A stretch of DNA of 64,000 nt from Claveliimonas bilis (GCF_020892095.1 NZ_AP024845.1:1798001-1862000); one strand, 5' to 3'. Positions 1-9,043 are shown, numbered from the stretch's first letter. A program made the numbers and translations. The notes: generated from the letters alone by a model not told the origin.

Positions 1-1
1 T

Positions 2-538
2 CTGGATGGCGAGGATATTTCCGAATACGATATCGATCATCGTGCCAAAGCGGGAATCGGATTTGCTTTTCAGCAGCCGCCAAGATTTAAGGGGATGACG
101 GTAAATAAACTTCTTTCTTTGGCGGCAGGCGAGACATTGCCGGAGCACGTTTGCTGTAAAATGTTAAGTGGAGTGGGACTGTGCGCGAAAGAATATCTGA
201 ACCGGGAAATTGACGGGACTTTGTCCGGAGGAGAGATGAAACGTCTGGAGATCGCGACAGTGCTTGCAAAAAGTCATAAGCTCTGTATTTTTGACGAGCC
301 GGAGGCCGGCATTGATCTTTGGAGCTTTTCCATGCTTGTACAGCAGTTTGAGAGAATCCATAAAAAGAAAGATCAAATGCTGATGCTGATTTCCCATCAG
401 GAGAGAATTATACGGATGGCAGACAGGATCATGGTGATTGAAGATGGAACGATCAAAAAGATCGGGCCAAGAGAAGAAGTTCTTCCGACACTTTTGACAG
501 ATGGAGCCGGTTGTGCCTGCATGGAACAGGAAATGTAA
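2..538 (+). CDS. sufC: Fe-S cluster assembly ATPase SufC (5' end outside window)
   Basis: C-terminal 178 residues of the SufC ABC ATPase, which drives iron-sulfur cluster assembly on the SufB scaffold in the cytosol. The reading frame is open from base 2, so the Walker A part lies upstream of the window. Visible are the Q-loop (FAFQQPP), the ABC signature (LSGGEMKR), a Walker B (CIFDEPEAGID) and the H-loop (LISHQ). The signature and the SufB-like gene immediately downstream favour SufC over a general exporter ATPase. Confidence 0.88.
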   Translation: MDGEDISEYDIDHRAKAGIGFAFQQPPRFKGMTVNKLLSLAAGETLPEHVCCKMLSGVGLCAKEYLNREIDGTLSGGEMKRLEIATVLAKSHKLCIFDEPEAGIDLWSFSMLVQQFERIHKKKDQMLMLISHQERIIRMADRIMVIEDGTIKKIGPREEVLPTLLTDGAGCACMEQEM

Positions 539-578
539 AGGATCCGTTAAGGCAGACGAAAGAAGGGAGCAGATGGAA

Positions 579-1508
579 ATGACATTGTTGGATAAGATTA
601 CAGAAAAAGTACTGAAACAGATAGACAGCAGTTCCGGATTTAAGCAGGAGGGAGCCTACAATCTCCGGGAAAACGGAGTGTCACTCTGTCACGGAGATAC
701 AGAACACATTAAGATCAAAAGGAAAGAGGATAAACCTGGAATAGATGTCTATATTGACGGTTCTGCAAAAGGGGAGCAGGTGCATATCCCTGTTGTTGTA
801 AGTACGTCCGGAATGGTAGATATTGTGTACAATGATTTCTATATTGCAGACGGCGCAGATGTAACCATCGTGGCCGGATGCGGGATCCATAACAGCGGAT
901 GCAATGAAACACGGCACGACGGCATCCACGCATTTCACGTAGGAAAGGGTGCGAATGTACGTTATGAGGAGAAGCATTACGGCGAAGGGGAAGGAACCGG
1001 AGCAAGAGTGCTCAATCCGGTGACAAAGATTTATATGGAAGAAGATTCTGTTTTTACATTAGATACAGTGCAGATCAAAGGAGTGGATTCTACACAGCGC
1101 GAGACGGAAGTGACAATGGGGGCAGGAGCACGTCTTTATGTTTTGGAAAAGCTGATGACTCACGACGAACAGAAAGCGGAATCCAATATGGCCGTCTATA
1201 TGAAGGGAGAAGGAAGCTCTGCCCAGATTATTTCCCGGTCTGTGGCAAAGGGCGGTTCTGTGCAGGTATTTCATCCAAGGGCTGTCGGAGAAGCCAAATG
1301 CCAGGCACATATCCAGTGTGATTCCATTATTATGGATCACGCCAGAGTACAGTCCATTCCGGAAATTGACGCCCGCCATCTGGATGCAGCGATCATCCAT
1401 GAGGCGGCCATCGGAAGGATCAACAATGAACAGCTGATCAAGCTTCGGACATTCGGAATGACTGAGGAGGAAGCGGAAGGAGTCATTGTAGAGGCGTTTC
1501 TTAACTGA
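579..1508 (+). CDS. sufB: SufB/SufD-family Fe-S assembly scaffold
   Basis: 309-residue SufB/SufD-family beta-helix protein, partner of the preceding SufC. The C-terminal half has HIQCDSIIMD and IIHEAAIGRI, matching the regions that carry the scaffold cysteine and the catalytic glutamate of SufB. It is much shorter than classical SufB (about 470-495 aa), as expected for minimal SufBC-only systems. An in-frame ATG exists at 501 inside sufC, but AAGGGAG at 563-569 fits the ATG at 579 (9-nt gap) better than 573. No sufS or sufU follows; thiamine genes do. Confidence 0.85.
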   Translation: MTLLDKITEKVLKQIDSSSGFKQEGAYNLRENGVSLCHGDTEHIKIKRKEDKPGIDVYIDGSAKGEQVHIPVVVSTSGMVDIVYNDFYIADGADVTIVAGCGIHNSGCNETRHDGIHAFHVGKGANVRYEEKHYGEGEGTGARVLNPVTKIYMEEDSVFTLDTVQIKGVDSTQRETEVTMGAGARLYVLEKLMTHDEQKAESNMAVYMKGEGSSAQIISRSVAKGGSVQVFHPRAVGEAKCQAHIQCDSIIMDHARVQSIPEIDARHLDAAIIHEAAIGRINNEQLIKLRTFGMTEEEAEGVIVEAFLN

Positions 1509-1535
1509 TCCGCAAGAAAGAGAAGGGGAACAGAT

Positions 1536-2357
1536 ATGAATATGACAGAAAAGGCGGCGGCGCTTCTTACTGAGGTAAGGAGCCGTTCGCCTCTGATACA
1601 TAATATTACAAACTATGTGACGGTCAACGACTGTGCTAATGTGACGCTGGCCATCGGCGCTTCCCCCATCATGGCAGATGACGAGAAAGAGGCTGCGGAT
1701 ATTACAGCAATTTCCTCGGCTCTGGTACTGAATATCGGAACCTTAAATCACCGGACCATAGAATCGATGATCCTTGCAGGGGAAAAAGCCAACGAGTGCG
1801 GGATACCGGTTGTTCTGGATCCGGTAGGGGCGGGAGCGTCTCTGCTTCGGAACGATACGGTAAGAGAACTGACCCGGCAAATCCGTTTTTCTGTTATCCG
1901 TGGAAATCTCTCGGAGCTGTCCTATGTGGCAGGACTGCCGTCATCTACAAAGGGAGTAGACAGCTCTGACAGGGATACTGGAAATGATGCGGCGCAGGCG
2001 GCAAGAGAGGCGGCTGCCAGACTGGGATGTACGGCAGCCCTGACTGGAGCGGTGGATGTCATTACGGACGGAACAGAACTGGTGAAGATCCATAACGGTC
2101 ATCCAATGCTCTCCAGAGTAACAGGAACAGGCTGCATGACGACTGCTTTGGTGGGCGCTTTCCTGGGCGCGGGAGGAGATCCTTTTACAGCGGCGGCATC
2201 AGGTGTAGCGGCAATGGGAATAGCCGGTGAACTTGCATTCCGGGAGGCAGGAGAAAAGGGAACCGGAAGTTTCCATATGGCTGTTATAGATGCTTTGAGC
2301 AGACTGGATGAAAAAACAGTGAAGGAGATGGCGCGATTTGAAGAAACAGGAAATTGA
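1536..2357 (+). CDS. thiM: Hydroxyethylthiazole kinase
   Basis: 273-residue ThiM, which phosphorylates 4-methyl-5-(2-hydroxyethyl)thiazole in thiamine salvage. Family features seen are the N-terminal [17 protein letters not shown] segment, the DPVGAGAS loop and the C-terminal nucleotide/anion-hole motif [11 protein letters not shown]. It begins 27 nt after sufB with AAGGGGA as ribosome site, and its end overlaps thiE by 20 nt, so suf and thi genes look co-transcribed. I see no TPP riboswitch in front of it. Confidence 0.95.
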   Translation: MNMTEKAAALLTEVRSRSPLIHNITNYVTVNDCANVTLAIGASPIMADDEKEAADITAISSALVLNIGTLNHRTIESMILAGEKANECGIPVVLDPVGAGASLLRNDTVRELTRQIRFSVIRGNLSELSYVAGLPSSTKGVDSSDRDTGNDAAQAAREAAARLGCTAALTGAVDVITDGTELVKIHNGHPMLSRVTGTGCMTTALVGAFLGAGGDPFTAAASGVAAMGIAGELAFREAGEKGTGSFHMAVIDALSRLDEKTVKEMARFEETGN

Positions 2358-2994
2358 TTACACGCTCTATCTGTGCACAGACAGAGATCTGATGAGCACA
2401 GACACCATTGAGGAAGCGGTAGAACAGGCAGTGAAAGGAGGATGCACGGTTGTGCAGCTTCGGGAGAAAGACTGCTCCTCTCTGGAATTTTATGAAACTG
2501 CCCTTCGGGTAAAAAAAATAACAGATCAATATAAGATACCGCTGATCATCAATGACAGAGTGGATATCGCGCTTGCCGTAAATGCAGACGGAGTCCATGT
2601 AGGGCAGGATGACCTGCCGGCGGCGTCTGTGCGCAGGATCCTCGGTGGAGACAAGGTGATCGGCGTGTCGGCAGGGAGTGTTCGGGAGGCAGTAAAAGCC
2701 CGGGAGGACGGCGCGGATTACCTGGGAGTAGGGGCCATGCATGCTACCAGCACCAAGACGGACGCAGATGTTACCACAGTGGAAGAATTAAAGAAAATCC
2801 GTGAGATGGTGGATCTTCCTATCGTTGCCATCGGCGGTATGAATAAGCAAACCCTTCCGGAACTGAAGGGGACGGGCGTTGACGGAATAGCAGTCGTTTC
2901 AGCAGTCATTGCCGCCGATGATATTGAACGGGCGGCAAGCGAACTTTCTGAAGCGGTTCGAAGTCAGAAAAAACAGGAAAGAGAAGGATCATGA
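2338..2994 (+). CDS. thiE: Thiamine-phosphate synthase
   Basis: 218-residue ThiE, a TIM-barrel enzyme that joins HMP-diphosphate and thiazole phosphate into thiamine monophosphate. Typical stretches are [44 protein letters not shown] and VAIGG. The start is a TTG with AAGGAG 10 nt upstream inside thiM. The stop overlaps the next ATG (ATGA), indicating translational coupling with the HAD gene. Confidence 0.95.
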   Translation: MKKQEIDYTLYLCTDRDLMSTDTIEEAVEQAVKGGCTVVQLREKDCSSLEFYETALRVKKITDQYKIPLIINDRVDIALAVNADGVHVGQDDLPAASVRRILGGDKVIGVSAGSVREAVKAREDGADYLGVGAMHATSTKTDADVTTVEELKKIREMVDLPIVAIGGMNKQTLPELKGTGVDGIAVVSAVIAADDIERAASELSEAVRSQKKQEREGS

Positions 2995-3659
2995 TAACAT
3001 ACGGTGGAAAAGACTGGGAGGGAGCGGTATTCGACCTGGACGGAACGATTCTTGACTCCATGGGAGTCTGGGAGATCGTGGACAGGCGTTTCCTGGAGAA
3101 CAACGGGCTTCCCTTTGAAAAAGACTACATACAGGATCTGCTTACCATGCATTTTGCACAGGCGGCAGAATATACAAAGAAGCGATACGCAATGGAAAAA
3201 AGTGAAGCTCAGATCATGGAAGAATGGTTCGCTATTGCGAAAGGGATGTATGCCGGCGAGGTGGAGCTTAAGCCTCATGCGGCGGAATATCTTGCGGCTT
3301 TAAGAGAAAGAGGAGTAAAAATCGCTGCTGCTACATCTTCGGATCCTCTTCTTTATGAGCCGGCTCTGAAACGGAACGGGGTTTATGATTATTTCCAGGC
3401 ATTTGCACTGTCATCAGAGACAGAGCATGGAAAGGAAACGGCGGAGGTATATGAGCTTGCGGCAAAGAGGATCAGGGTTCCTCTGGAAAAATGCATTGTG
3501 TTCGAAGATATTCTGAAAGGGGTTCAAAATGCACGGGCAGCAGGATGCTATACAGTGGCTGTGGAGGATGCATCCTCGTCCCATGATGCAGAAAAGATAC
3601 GCAGAGAGGCAGATATCTATATCTGTGATTATTTACAGCTGAAGGAGATAGAACAGTGA
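2991..3659 (+). CDS. HAD-family phosphatase in the thiamine operon
   Basis: 222-residue haloacid-dehalogenase-type hydrolase of the phosphoglucomutase/YcjU-like group. Motif I is [10 protein letters not shown] at residues 14-23, motif II is AAATSSD and motif III/IV is IVFEDILKG. The helical cap follows motif I. It overlaps thiE by 4 nt and is followed by thiD at a GTGA overlap. A role as phosphatase on a thiamine phosphate or pyrimidine intermediate is an inference from position only; the substrate cannot be read from sequence. Confidence 0.88.
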   Translation: MITYGGKDWEGAVFDLDGTILDSMGVWEIVDRRFLENNGLPFEKDYIQDLLTMHFAQAAEYTKKRYAMEKSEAQIMEEWFAIAKGMYAGEVELKPHAAEYLAALRERGVKIAAATSSDPLLYEPALKRNGVYDYFQAFALSSETEHGKETAEVYELAAKRIRVPLEKCIVFEDILKGVQNARAAGCYTVAVEDASSSHDAEKIRREADIYICDYLQLKEIEQ

Positions 3660-4480
3660 AGAGGAAAAGTGTGCTTACAATAGCCGGAAGTGACTGCAGC
3701 GGAGGAGCAGGCATTCAGGCAGATCTTAAGACGATGCTGGCAAACGGAGTGTACGGAATGAGTGCAGTGACAGCCCTTACGGCACAAAATACAACCGGAG
3801 TATATGGAATTATGGAATCCACTCCGGAGTTTTTGAGGAATCAGCTGGAATGCATCTTTCAGGATATCTTTCCGGACGCTGTCAAGATCGGTATGGTTTC
3901 TTCTGTCCTGCTGATCGAAGTGATCGCGGACGAACTGGTGAAGTGGAAGGCAGAAAATATCGTAGTGGATCCGGTTATGGTAGCCACCAGCGGAAGCAGC
4001 CTTTTGCAGGATGAGGCCAAAGAAGCGCTGGAATCAAAGCTCCTTCCCCTGGCGGCGGTGATCACGCCCAATATTCCTGAAGCGGAGGTACTCTCCGGTA
4101 TTCAGATTGACAGTCCTAAGAAGATGGAGGAGGCGGCCTCCATCCTGGGAACGCGTTATCCCGGAGCCGTACTCATTAAAGGTGGACATGATATGAATGA
4201 TGCCAATGATCTGCTCTTTTGGAGAGGGAAAATGATCTGGTTCAGGGGAGAGAGGATCGACAACCCCAACACTCATGGAACAGGGTGTACGCTCTCTTCT
4301 GCTATTGCCAGCAATCTGGCAAAAGGCTATGGAATGGAAAAGAGCATAGAGAGGGCGAAACAATATATTTCCGGCGCCCTTGGAGCAGGTCTTGATCTGG
4401 GAAAGGGAAGCGGACCTATGGATCACGGATATGCTTTGCCGGCATTTGAAACAAAGGATGTGTCGTATGAAGAAGAATAA
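3656..4480 (+). CDS. thiD: Hydroxymethylpyrimidine/phosphomethylpyrimidine kinase
   Basis: 274-residue ThiD of the ribokinase fold, which phosphorylates HMP and HMP-P to HMP-PP for ThiE. Diagnostic segments are TIAGSDCSGGAGIQADLKT near the N-terminus, VVDPVMVATSG, the substrate/ATP part IKGGHD and the anion hole NTHGTGCTLSSAIAS. GTG start overlapping the HAD stop codon. With ThiM and ThiE this gives salvage of both thiamine halves; no ThiC or ThiG is in the window. Confidence 0.95.
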   Translation: MKRKSVLTIAGSDCSGGAGIQADLKTMLANGVYGMSAVTALTAQNTTGVYGIMESTPEFLRNQLECIFQDIFPDAVKIGMVSSVLLIEVIADELVKWKAENIVVDPVMVATSGSSLLQDEAKEALESKLLPLAAVITPNIPEAEVLSGIQIDSPKKMEEAASILGTRYPGAVLIKGGHDMNDANDLLFWRGKMIWFRGERIDNPNTHGTGCTLSSAIASNLAKGYGMEKSIERAKQYISGALGAGLDLGKGSGPMDHGYALPAFETKDVSYEEE

Positions 4481-5321
4481 AGGAAACAGCAGATGGAAGG
4501 CAATGGGCAAAGCGCTTAAGATGGAGCTTCGGGAGCACAAAAGTTCCTTTTTGGTGTATGTGATCCTGCGTGCGCTTGTCATTTGTGTAATGATTCTTCA
4601 GATCTTTAACCGGAATTTTGAAAATGTATTTCTCTGTATACTCACATTGATCCTTCTGATCGTGCCGAGCTTTATACAGGTGAATTTAAAGATCGAGTTT
4701 CCCACCGGATTGGAAATTATTTTGCTGTTTTTCATATTTGCGGCGGAAATTTTAGGAGAAATACAGGCATATTACATAAAGATACCGGAATGGGATACTG
4801 CTTTGCATACTACAAATGGATTTCTGATGGCGGCGATAGGATTTTCGTTGGTAGATATTTTGAACAGGAATGAGCGTTTTTCCATTAAACTGTCTCCTTT
4901 ATATGTGTCTCTTGGAGCGTTTTGCTTTTCCATGACCATCGGAGTGGTCTGGGAATTTTTTGAATTTGCCATGGATCGGTTTTTCGGTCTGGATATGCAG
5001 AAAGATACGGTTGTTCATTCTATCAGCTCTGTTATGCTGGATCCGGCAGGAGGCAATCATCCTGCTGCTATAAGAGATATCACGGATGTAGTGATAAACG
5101 GAGAAAGCCTGGGACTTGGAGGCTATCTGGATATTGGCCTTATTGATACTATGCAGGATCTGTTTGTCAATTTTATTGGAGCGGCAGTGTTTTCTGTTAT
5201 CGGATATTTCTATGTAAAGAACCGGGGAAAAGGAAAATTTACCGGAAGGCTGATCCCGAGACCGAAGAAAAAAGAGCACGATTATTTGAAGCAGGTGCAG
5301 CAGGAAGAGGACACAGAATAA
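4467..5321 (+). CDS. Multi-pass membrane protein, DUF2238/YjdF-like
   Basis: 284-residue membrane protein with about five to six hydrophobic helices between residues 28 and 250 and a basic C-terminal tail. The cluster WDTALHTTNGFL ... GVVWEFFEFAMDRFFG resembles the DUF2238/YjdF family, whose function is unknown. The chosen ATG overlaps the thiD end by 14 nt and has AAAGGA before it; an in-frame ATG at 4380 lies deep inside thiD. As last gene of the suf-thi run it ends at the 5336-5387 hairpin. A link to thiamine transport is only positional. Confidence 0.7.
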   Translation: MKKNKGNSRWKAMGKALKMELREHKSSFLVYVILRALVICVMILQIFNRNFENVFLCILTLILLIVPSFIQVNLKIEFPTGLEIILLFFIFAAEILGEIQAYYIKIPEWDTALHTTNGFLMAAIGFSLVDILNRNERFSIKLSPLYVSLGAFCFSMTIGVVWEFFEFAMDRFFGLDMQKDTVVHSISSVMLDPAGGNHPAAIRDITDVVINGESLGLGGYLDIGLIDTMQDLFVNFIGAAVFSVIGYFYVKNRGKGKFTGRLIPRPKKKEHDYLKQVQQEEDTE

Positions 5322-5335
5322 TCATAATTTAAACA

Positions 5336-5387
5336 AAAAAACCTCACTTTTTTTCTCTATTATAAAAAGAAGAAAGTGAGGTTTTTT
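5336..5387 (+). terminator. Perfect 15-bp stem ending in T6, abutting the next start codon
   Basis: The arm AAAAAACCTCACTTT (5336-5350) is perfectly complementary to AAAGTGAGGTTTTTT (5373-5387), with a 22-nt loop. The 3' arm ends in six T residues, so it reads as an intrinsic terminator for the suf-thi run. The ATG of the next gene starts at 5388, and its only Shine-Dalgarno candidate (GTGAGG, 5376-5381) is inside the 3' arm. Confidence 0.8.
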
Positions 5388-6983
5388 ATGAAGAGAAAGG
5401 AAAAAATAGCGGCGGCGGTTATGATCCTGGGTGTGATTGCATGCGCTGTGGGCGTTTCGGTGGGCATGTACAGGGAAAAAGCGGAAGATAAAGAAACACA
5501 GGCTGATGATCAGAAACTGCAGTTACAAAAAGAGGAGATCAGGAAGATATATAATACGGACAGCCAGGAGGAGATCCGCGAGGAGTTGGATGACAAAAAG
5601 GAAGAGAAGGAATATTCCGAGAGCGACATGCTGGTAGAGTATAATCCTTTTGGCACAAATACGCTGTCTCTCTATGTATATTTTGAAAGTGAGCAGGCAG
5701 AAAATGTAAGCTGTACCATTCATGTAGAAGATGAAACTATACCGGATTATACGCAGCAGCTGACGGAGGACGGAAGCTATGTGACAGAGCATGAGTATCA
5801 GGTGCTGGGACTTGTGCCGGATCATCAAAATGAAATTATTTTTACCTTTTCTCTTCCGGACGGAAGTTCTTACCAGGAAACGATCACTTATGACATGGGA
5901 AGTCTGATGGGAACAGAAGAAACTGTATTGAAAAGTCAGGATGGAACAAGCGAAGAAGAGCTGGAGAACGGTCTGTATGTCATACTTGGAAATGACAGTT
6001 CCGGTCTGGATTTTATGTATTATTATGACAATAACGGGGTGATCCGCGGAGAAGTTCCCATCATCGGCTATCGGAGCCACCGGATTTTATTTGACGATGA
6101 CAATATGTATTACAGCATCTCGGAGACAAGGATGGCGCAGATGGATGAGCTGGGCCAGATCACACAGGTATATGACCTGGGACAGTATGAACTGCACCAT
6201 GATTATGTATTTGATGATGCAGGTAATATTTTGATCCTGGCCAGTGACACAGGCCAGGACAGTGTGGAAGACATTATTCTCCGGCTGGATACAGAGGACG
6301 GTACGGTAGAGGAGGTGCTGGATCTGGAAGATCTGTTCGGAAGTTATAAAGAATCCTGTACAGAGAACAGTGACGGCGAGCTGGACTGGATGCATATTAA
6401 TACCATTCAGTGGATGGGTGAGGAAGAAATCCTTTTAAGCTCCAGGGAAACCTCTTCTATCATTAAAATAGGAGATATCTATGGTTCGCCTCAAATAGAC
6501 TATATTATCAGCGATCCGGCAGTGTGGGAGAATACGGACTACAGCAGCTATGTGCTGGAGAAAGACGGTGATTTTCCCAGCCAGGCAGGACAGCACAGCA
6601 TTACGTATGTGGAGGATTCTTCTTTACCGGAAGGCCAGTATTATATTTATATGTTTAACAACAATATCGGCGTGAGTGAGACAAGACCTGAATTTGACTG
6701 GACCGTGATCCCGGGCGTACAGGATTCGGCTTCGGACGGCACGGCTTCCTATTTCTATAAATATCTGGTGGATGAGGAAAAAGGCACCTATCAGCTGACA
6801 GAGCGGTTTGAGCTTCCTTACTCAGGGTATGTGAGCAGTGTTCAGGAAATCGGAAATAATATTGTGGCAGACAGCGGTATGCAGGGAGTGTTTGGAGAAT
6901 ATGACAGCAGCGGTGAACTGATCCGGTCATTTACAATGGAAAAAGAATCGTTTATTTACAGAGTATATAAATATAATCTTTAA
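5388..6983 (+). CDS. Arylsulfate sulfotransferase-like protein (ASST family), membrane-anchored
   Basis: 531 residues: a basic N-terminus, one hydrophobic segment (about residues 8-24) acting as signal anchor or signal peptide, an acidic spacer, then a beta-propeller-like domain. ELHHDYVFDDAGNILIL, DWMHINTIQW, ILLSSRETSSIIKI and SQAGQHSITYVE follow the motif order of the ASST family (PF05935), including a candidate nucleophilic histidine in GQHS. Family members move sulfate between phenolic donors and acceptors outside the cytoplasm. The GTG at 5376 is in frame, but ATG 5388 begins MKRKEKIAAAV, a better secretion signal. No dsb-type partner is adjacent. Substrates unknown. Confidence 0.75.
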   Translation: MKRKEKIAAAVMILGVIACAVGVSVGMYREKAEDKETQADDQKLQLQKEEIRKIYNTDSQEEIREELDDKKEEKEYSESDMLVEYNPFGTNTLSLYVYFESEQAENVSCTIHVEDETIPDYTQQLTEDGSYVTEHEYQVLGLVPDHQNEIIFTFSLPDGSSYQETITYDMGSLMGTEETVLKSQDGTSEEELENGLYVILGNDSSGLDFMYYYDNNGVIRGEVPIIGYRSHRILFDDDNMYYSISETRMAQMDELGQITQVYDLGQYELHHDYVFDDAGNILILASDTGQDSVEDIILRLDTEDGTVEEVLDLEDLFGSYKESCTENSDGELDWMHINTIQWMGEEEILLSSRETSSIIKIGDIYGSPQIDYIISDPAVWENTDYSSYVLEKDGDFPSQAGQHSITYVEDSSLPEGQYYIYMFNNNIGVSETRPEFDWTVIPGVQDSASDGTASYFYKYLVDEEKGTYQLTERFELPYSGYVSSVQEIGNNIVADSGMQGVFGEYDSSGELIRSFTMEKESFIYRVYKYNL

Positions 6984-7092
6984 TCCTGAGAAAAGGCATA
7001 CATATTTTTTCCCCTTTTTGTTCATATTATGAATGAGATATCTGCGGAAACGCGGAAAAGGAATTATGCGGAAAGGAAAAGAGGGATCAGAT

Positions 7093-7524
7093 ATGGAAGT
7101 GTGTACAGAAAAACTGCTGGAAGAATGCAGCCAGGGATGCAAGATGGCGATCAACAGTATCAATCAGATACAGGAGCATATTGAAAATGACAGACTGTCT
7201 GATGTAGTAAGCAGGTATAAGAAAAAGCACAGGGAACTGGAGAAAGAGGCGGCTGCTCTTCTGGAGGCAGAAGGAAAGGCGGAACCCTCCGTGAAGGCAG
7301 CCGCGTCCGCTATGTCATGGATTACTACAAATGTAAAACTTATGATGGATGAAGGCAGCGGACAGATCGCAAAACTTTTGATAGACGGATGTAATATGGG
7401 CGTTCAGGGAATTACGGAAAACATCCATAAATATAAGGAAGCTTCCAAAGAAAGCAAGTCACTGGCGCAGAAACTGGTGAAGCTGGAAGAGGATATGATG
7501 AAAGATATGAAAGAGTTCCTTTAA
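7093..7524 (+). CDS. Small all-helical protein of unknown function
   Basis: 143 residues, no membrane segment or signal peptide, and predicted almost entirely helical from its Lys/Glu/Ala pattern (four long helices, ferritin-like or coiled-coil in look). Two cysteines sit near the N-terminus (VCTEKLLEECSQGC). The ATG at 7093 has AGAGGG 7-12 nt upstream; longer in-frame starts at 7033 and 7066 add only a basic extension. I do not recognise the family. It is followed by a strong terminator and appears to be a single-gene unit. Confidence 0.6.
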   Translation: MEVCTEKLLEECSQGCKMAINSINQIQEHIENDRLSDVVSRYKKKHRELEKEAAALLEAEGKAEPSVKAAASAMSWITTNVKLMMDEGSGQIAKLLIDGCNMGVQGITENIHKYKEASKESKSLAQKLVKLEEDMMKDMKEFL

Positions 7525-7529
7525 ACAGG

Positions 7530-7558
7530 GACAGGGTAAAAATACCCTGTCTCTTTTT
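7530..7558 (+). terminator. Intrinsic terminator
   Basis: GACAGGGTA (7530-7538), loop AAAA, TACCCTGTC (7543-7551), then TCTTTTT. A perfect 9-bp stem followed by a T-run, closing the small helical-protein gene. Confidence 0.92.
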
Positions 7559-7612
7559 AACGAAATCTTAACATAAAACAGAAGATTTGAAGGTAAAAAA
7601 CCATTGCATTTT

Positions 7613-7641
7613 TTGACAAAAGGTGTATGATAAAGTATATC
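7613..7641 (+). promoter_or_regulatory. Sigma-A-type promoter of the V-ATPase operon
   Basis: TTGACA (7613-7618), 17-nt spacer, TATATC (7636-7641), 28 nt before the first V-ATPase gene. It stands after the terminator at 7530-7558, so it would drive the whole nine-gene operon. No operator-like dyad is evident. Confidence 0.7.
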
Positions 7642-7669
7642 GGCAATTCATACAAAAAGGAGGCTTTTT

Positions 7670-7981
7670 ATGGACTCTGTTATCAACAAATTGACGGAAA
7701 TTGAAGAAGCTGCTGATGCCATTGTGGCCCACGCAGAGGAACAGAAAGCGGTTCTTGACAAGGAGTATGAAGAAAGAAAAAAAGCGTTTGACAAAGAATT
7801 GGAAGCAAAAACTCAGAGTGAATTAAGTAAGATTCAGGAGGAGCTGGAGGAAGATAAAAAAAGGCTGCTGGACGGCCAGTCCGGCGCGAATGCCGGCAGT
7901 ATCCGGCTGCTTCTAAAGGAGTATGACGAAAACCACACAAAGTATGCACAGGAAATACTGAAGCGGATTACAGAGGTGTAG
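7670..7981 (+). CDS. V-type ATPase peripheral-stalk subunit (G/H type)
   Basis: 103-residue charged coiled coil (about residues 10-75 are Glu/Lys/Ala-rich), typical of the small peripheral-stalk subunit that pairs with subunit E in archaeal/bacterial V-type ATPases. AAGGAGG at 7657-7663 precedes the ATG. It opens the operon and is followed after 3 nt by subunit C. Sequence identity in this family is weak, so the call rests on coiled coil, size and position. Confidence 0.8.
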   Translation: MDSVINKLTEIEEAADAIVAHAEEQKAVLDKEYEERKKAFDKELEAKTQSELSKIQEELEEDKKRLLDGQSGANAGSIRLLLKEYDENHTKYAQEILKRITEV

Positions 7982-7984
7982 CTT

Positions 7985-9043
7985 ATGGGAAATATACTTG
8001 CCTACAGTGGGATCGTTACGAAAATACGTGCAATGGAGGCAAAGCTGCTCAGTCCAAAGCAGTTTGAAGAGATCAGTGCAATGAAGAGTGTGCCGGAGGT
8101 TGCGGCATATTTGATGGAAAAATCCTCGTATGGGGAGATACTGGACGGGATGCCTCCGGAAATGCTCCATCGCGGTAATATTGAGAAGCTGCTGCTGTTG
8201 TCGCTTTATAAGGATTACACGAAAATCTACCGTTTCGGCAGCCAGGATCAGAGACGTTTTCTCAGGCTTTATCTGAAGCGGTATGAAGTGGAGCTCATTA
8301 ATTACTGTCTGAGGATTGTCATAAATCATTACAGTGAGCCTTTTGATCTGCAGTATAAAAAAATGTTTTTTGATAAATACTCGCAGATCAATATTGACAG
8401 CCTTATCCACGCAAGAACGACAGACGAGCTGGTGGAAAATCTGAAAGGAACGGAATATTACGAGCCTCTGAAAAGGCTGCAGAACGGCCGTGCCGTTACC
8501 TTGTTTGATTATGATCTGGCGCTGAATTTGTACTATTTTACCGCTATATGGAAAGAGCGGAAAGGAATATTAAAGAGAACTTTGAGTGAGAAGGAGCTGG
8601 AGATTTATATCAAAGACTGCGGAGCAAAGATCAATATGCTGAATATTCAGTGGATTTATCGGGCAAAGAAATATTTCAGTCTTTCTTCTGCAGACATATA
8701 TGCACTTCTCATTCCTGTTCACTATAAGATCAGTACAGATCTGGTGAAAGAAATGGTAGAGGCTCCTTCGGTGGAAGAGTTTTACCGCGCTTTTGAAAAG
8801 ACATCTTATGCAAGACATTATGACTTTGAAAAAGATCTGACAATAGAGAGAATGTATGCGGATTACCTGCATTATCTGTATGTGACAGACCGGAGGAGAA
8901 ACCCTTATTCCATTGCTTCTGTCAATACGTATCTCTTTTTAAAGGAAGAGGAGCTGCAGAAGCTGACCACCGCAATAGAATGCGTACGCTATGGTGTTTC
9001 GCCTGAAGAGACGCTGGAGTATATAGGAGGGCGGAAAACATGA
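7985..9043 (+). CDS. ntpC: V-type ATPase subunit C
   Basis: 352-residue all-alpha V-type subunit C (AC39/d type), which sits on the membrane c-ring and couples the central stalk D/F to it. Repeated helical modules such as LLSLYKDYTKIYRF, LRLYLKRYEVELINYCLRI and FLRLYL-like segments fit the family, as does the C-terminal YLYVTDRRRNPYSIASV segment. Its stop overlaps the subunit I start by 4 nt. Confidence 0.92.
   Translation: MGNILAYSGIVTKIRAMEAKLLSPKQFEEISAMKSVPEVAAYLMEKSSYGEILDGMPPEMLHRGNIEKLLLLSLYKDYTKIYRFGSQDQRRFLRLYLKRYEVELINYCLRIVINHYSEPFDLQYKKMFFDKYSQINIDSLIHARTTDELVENLKGTEYYEPLKRLQNGRAVTLFDYDLALNLYYFTAIWKERKGILKRTLSEKELEIYIKDCGAKINMLNIQWIYRAKKYFSLSSADIYALLIPVHYKISTDLVKEMVEAPSVEEFYRAFEKTSYARHYDFEKDLTIERMYADYLHYLYVTDRRRNPYSIASVNTYLFLKEEELQKLTTAIECVRYGVSPEETLEYIGGRKT

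Noticed and set aside
1509-1535. Possible TPP riboswitch before thiM
   Set aside because: The gap is only 27 nt and has no THI-box core.
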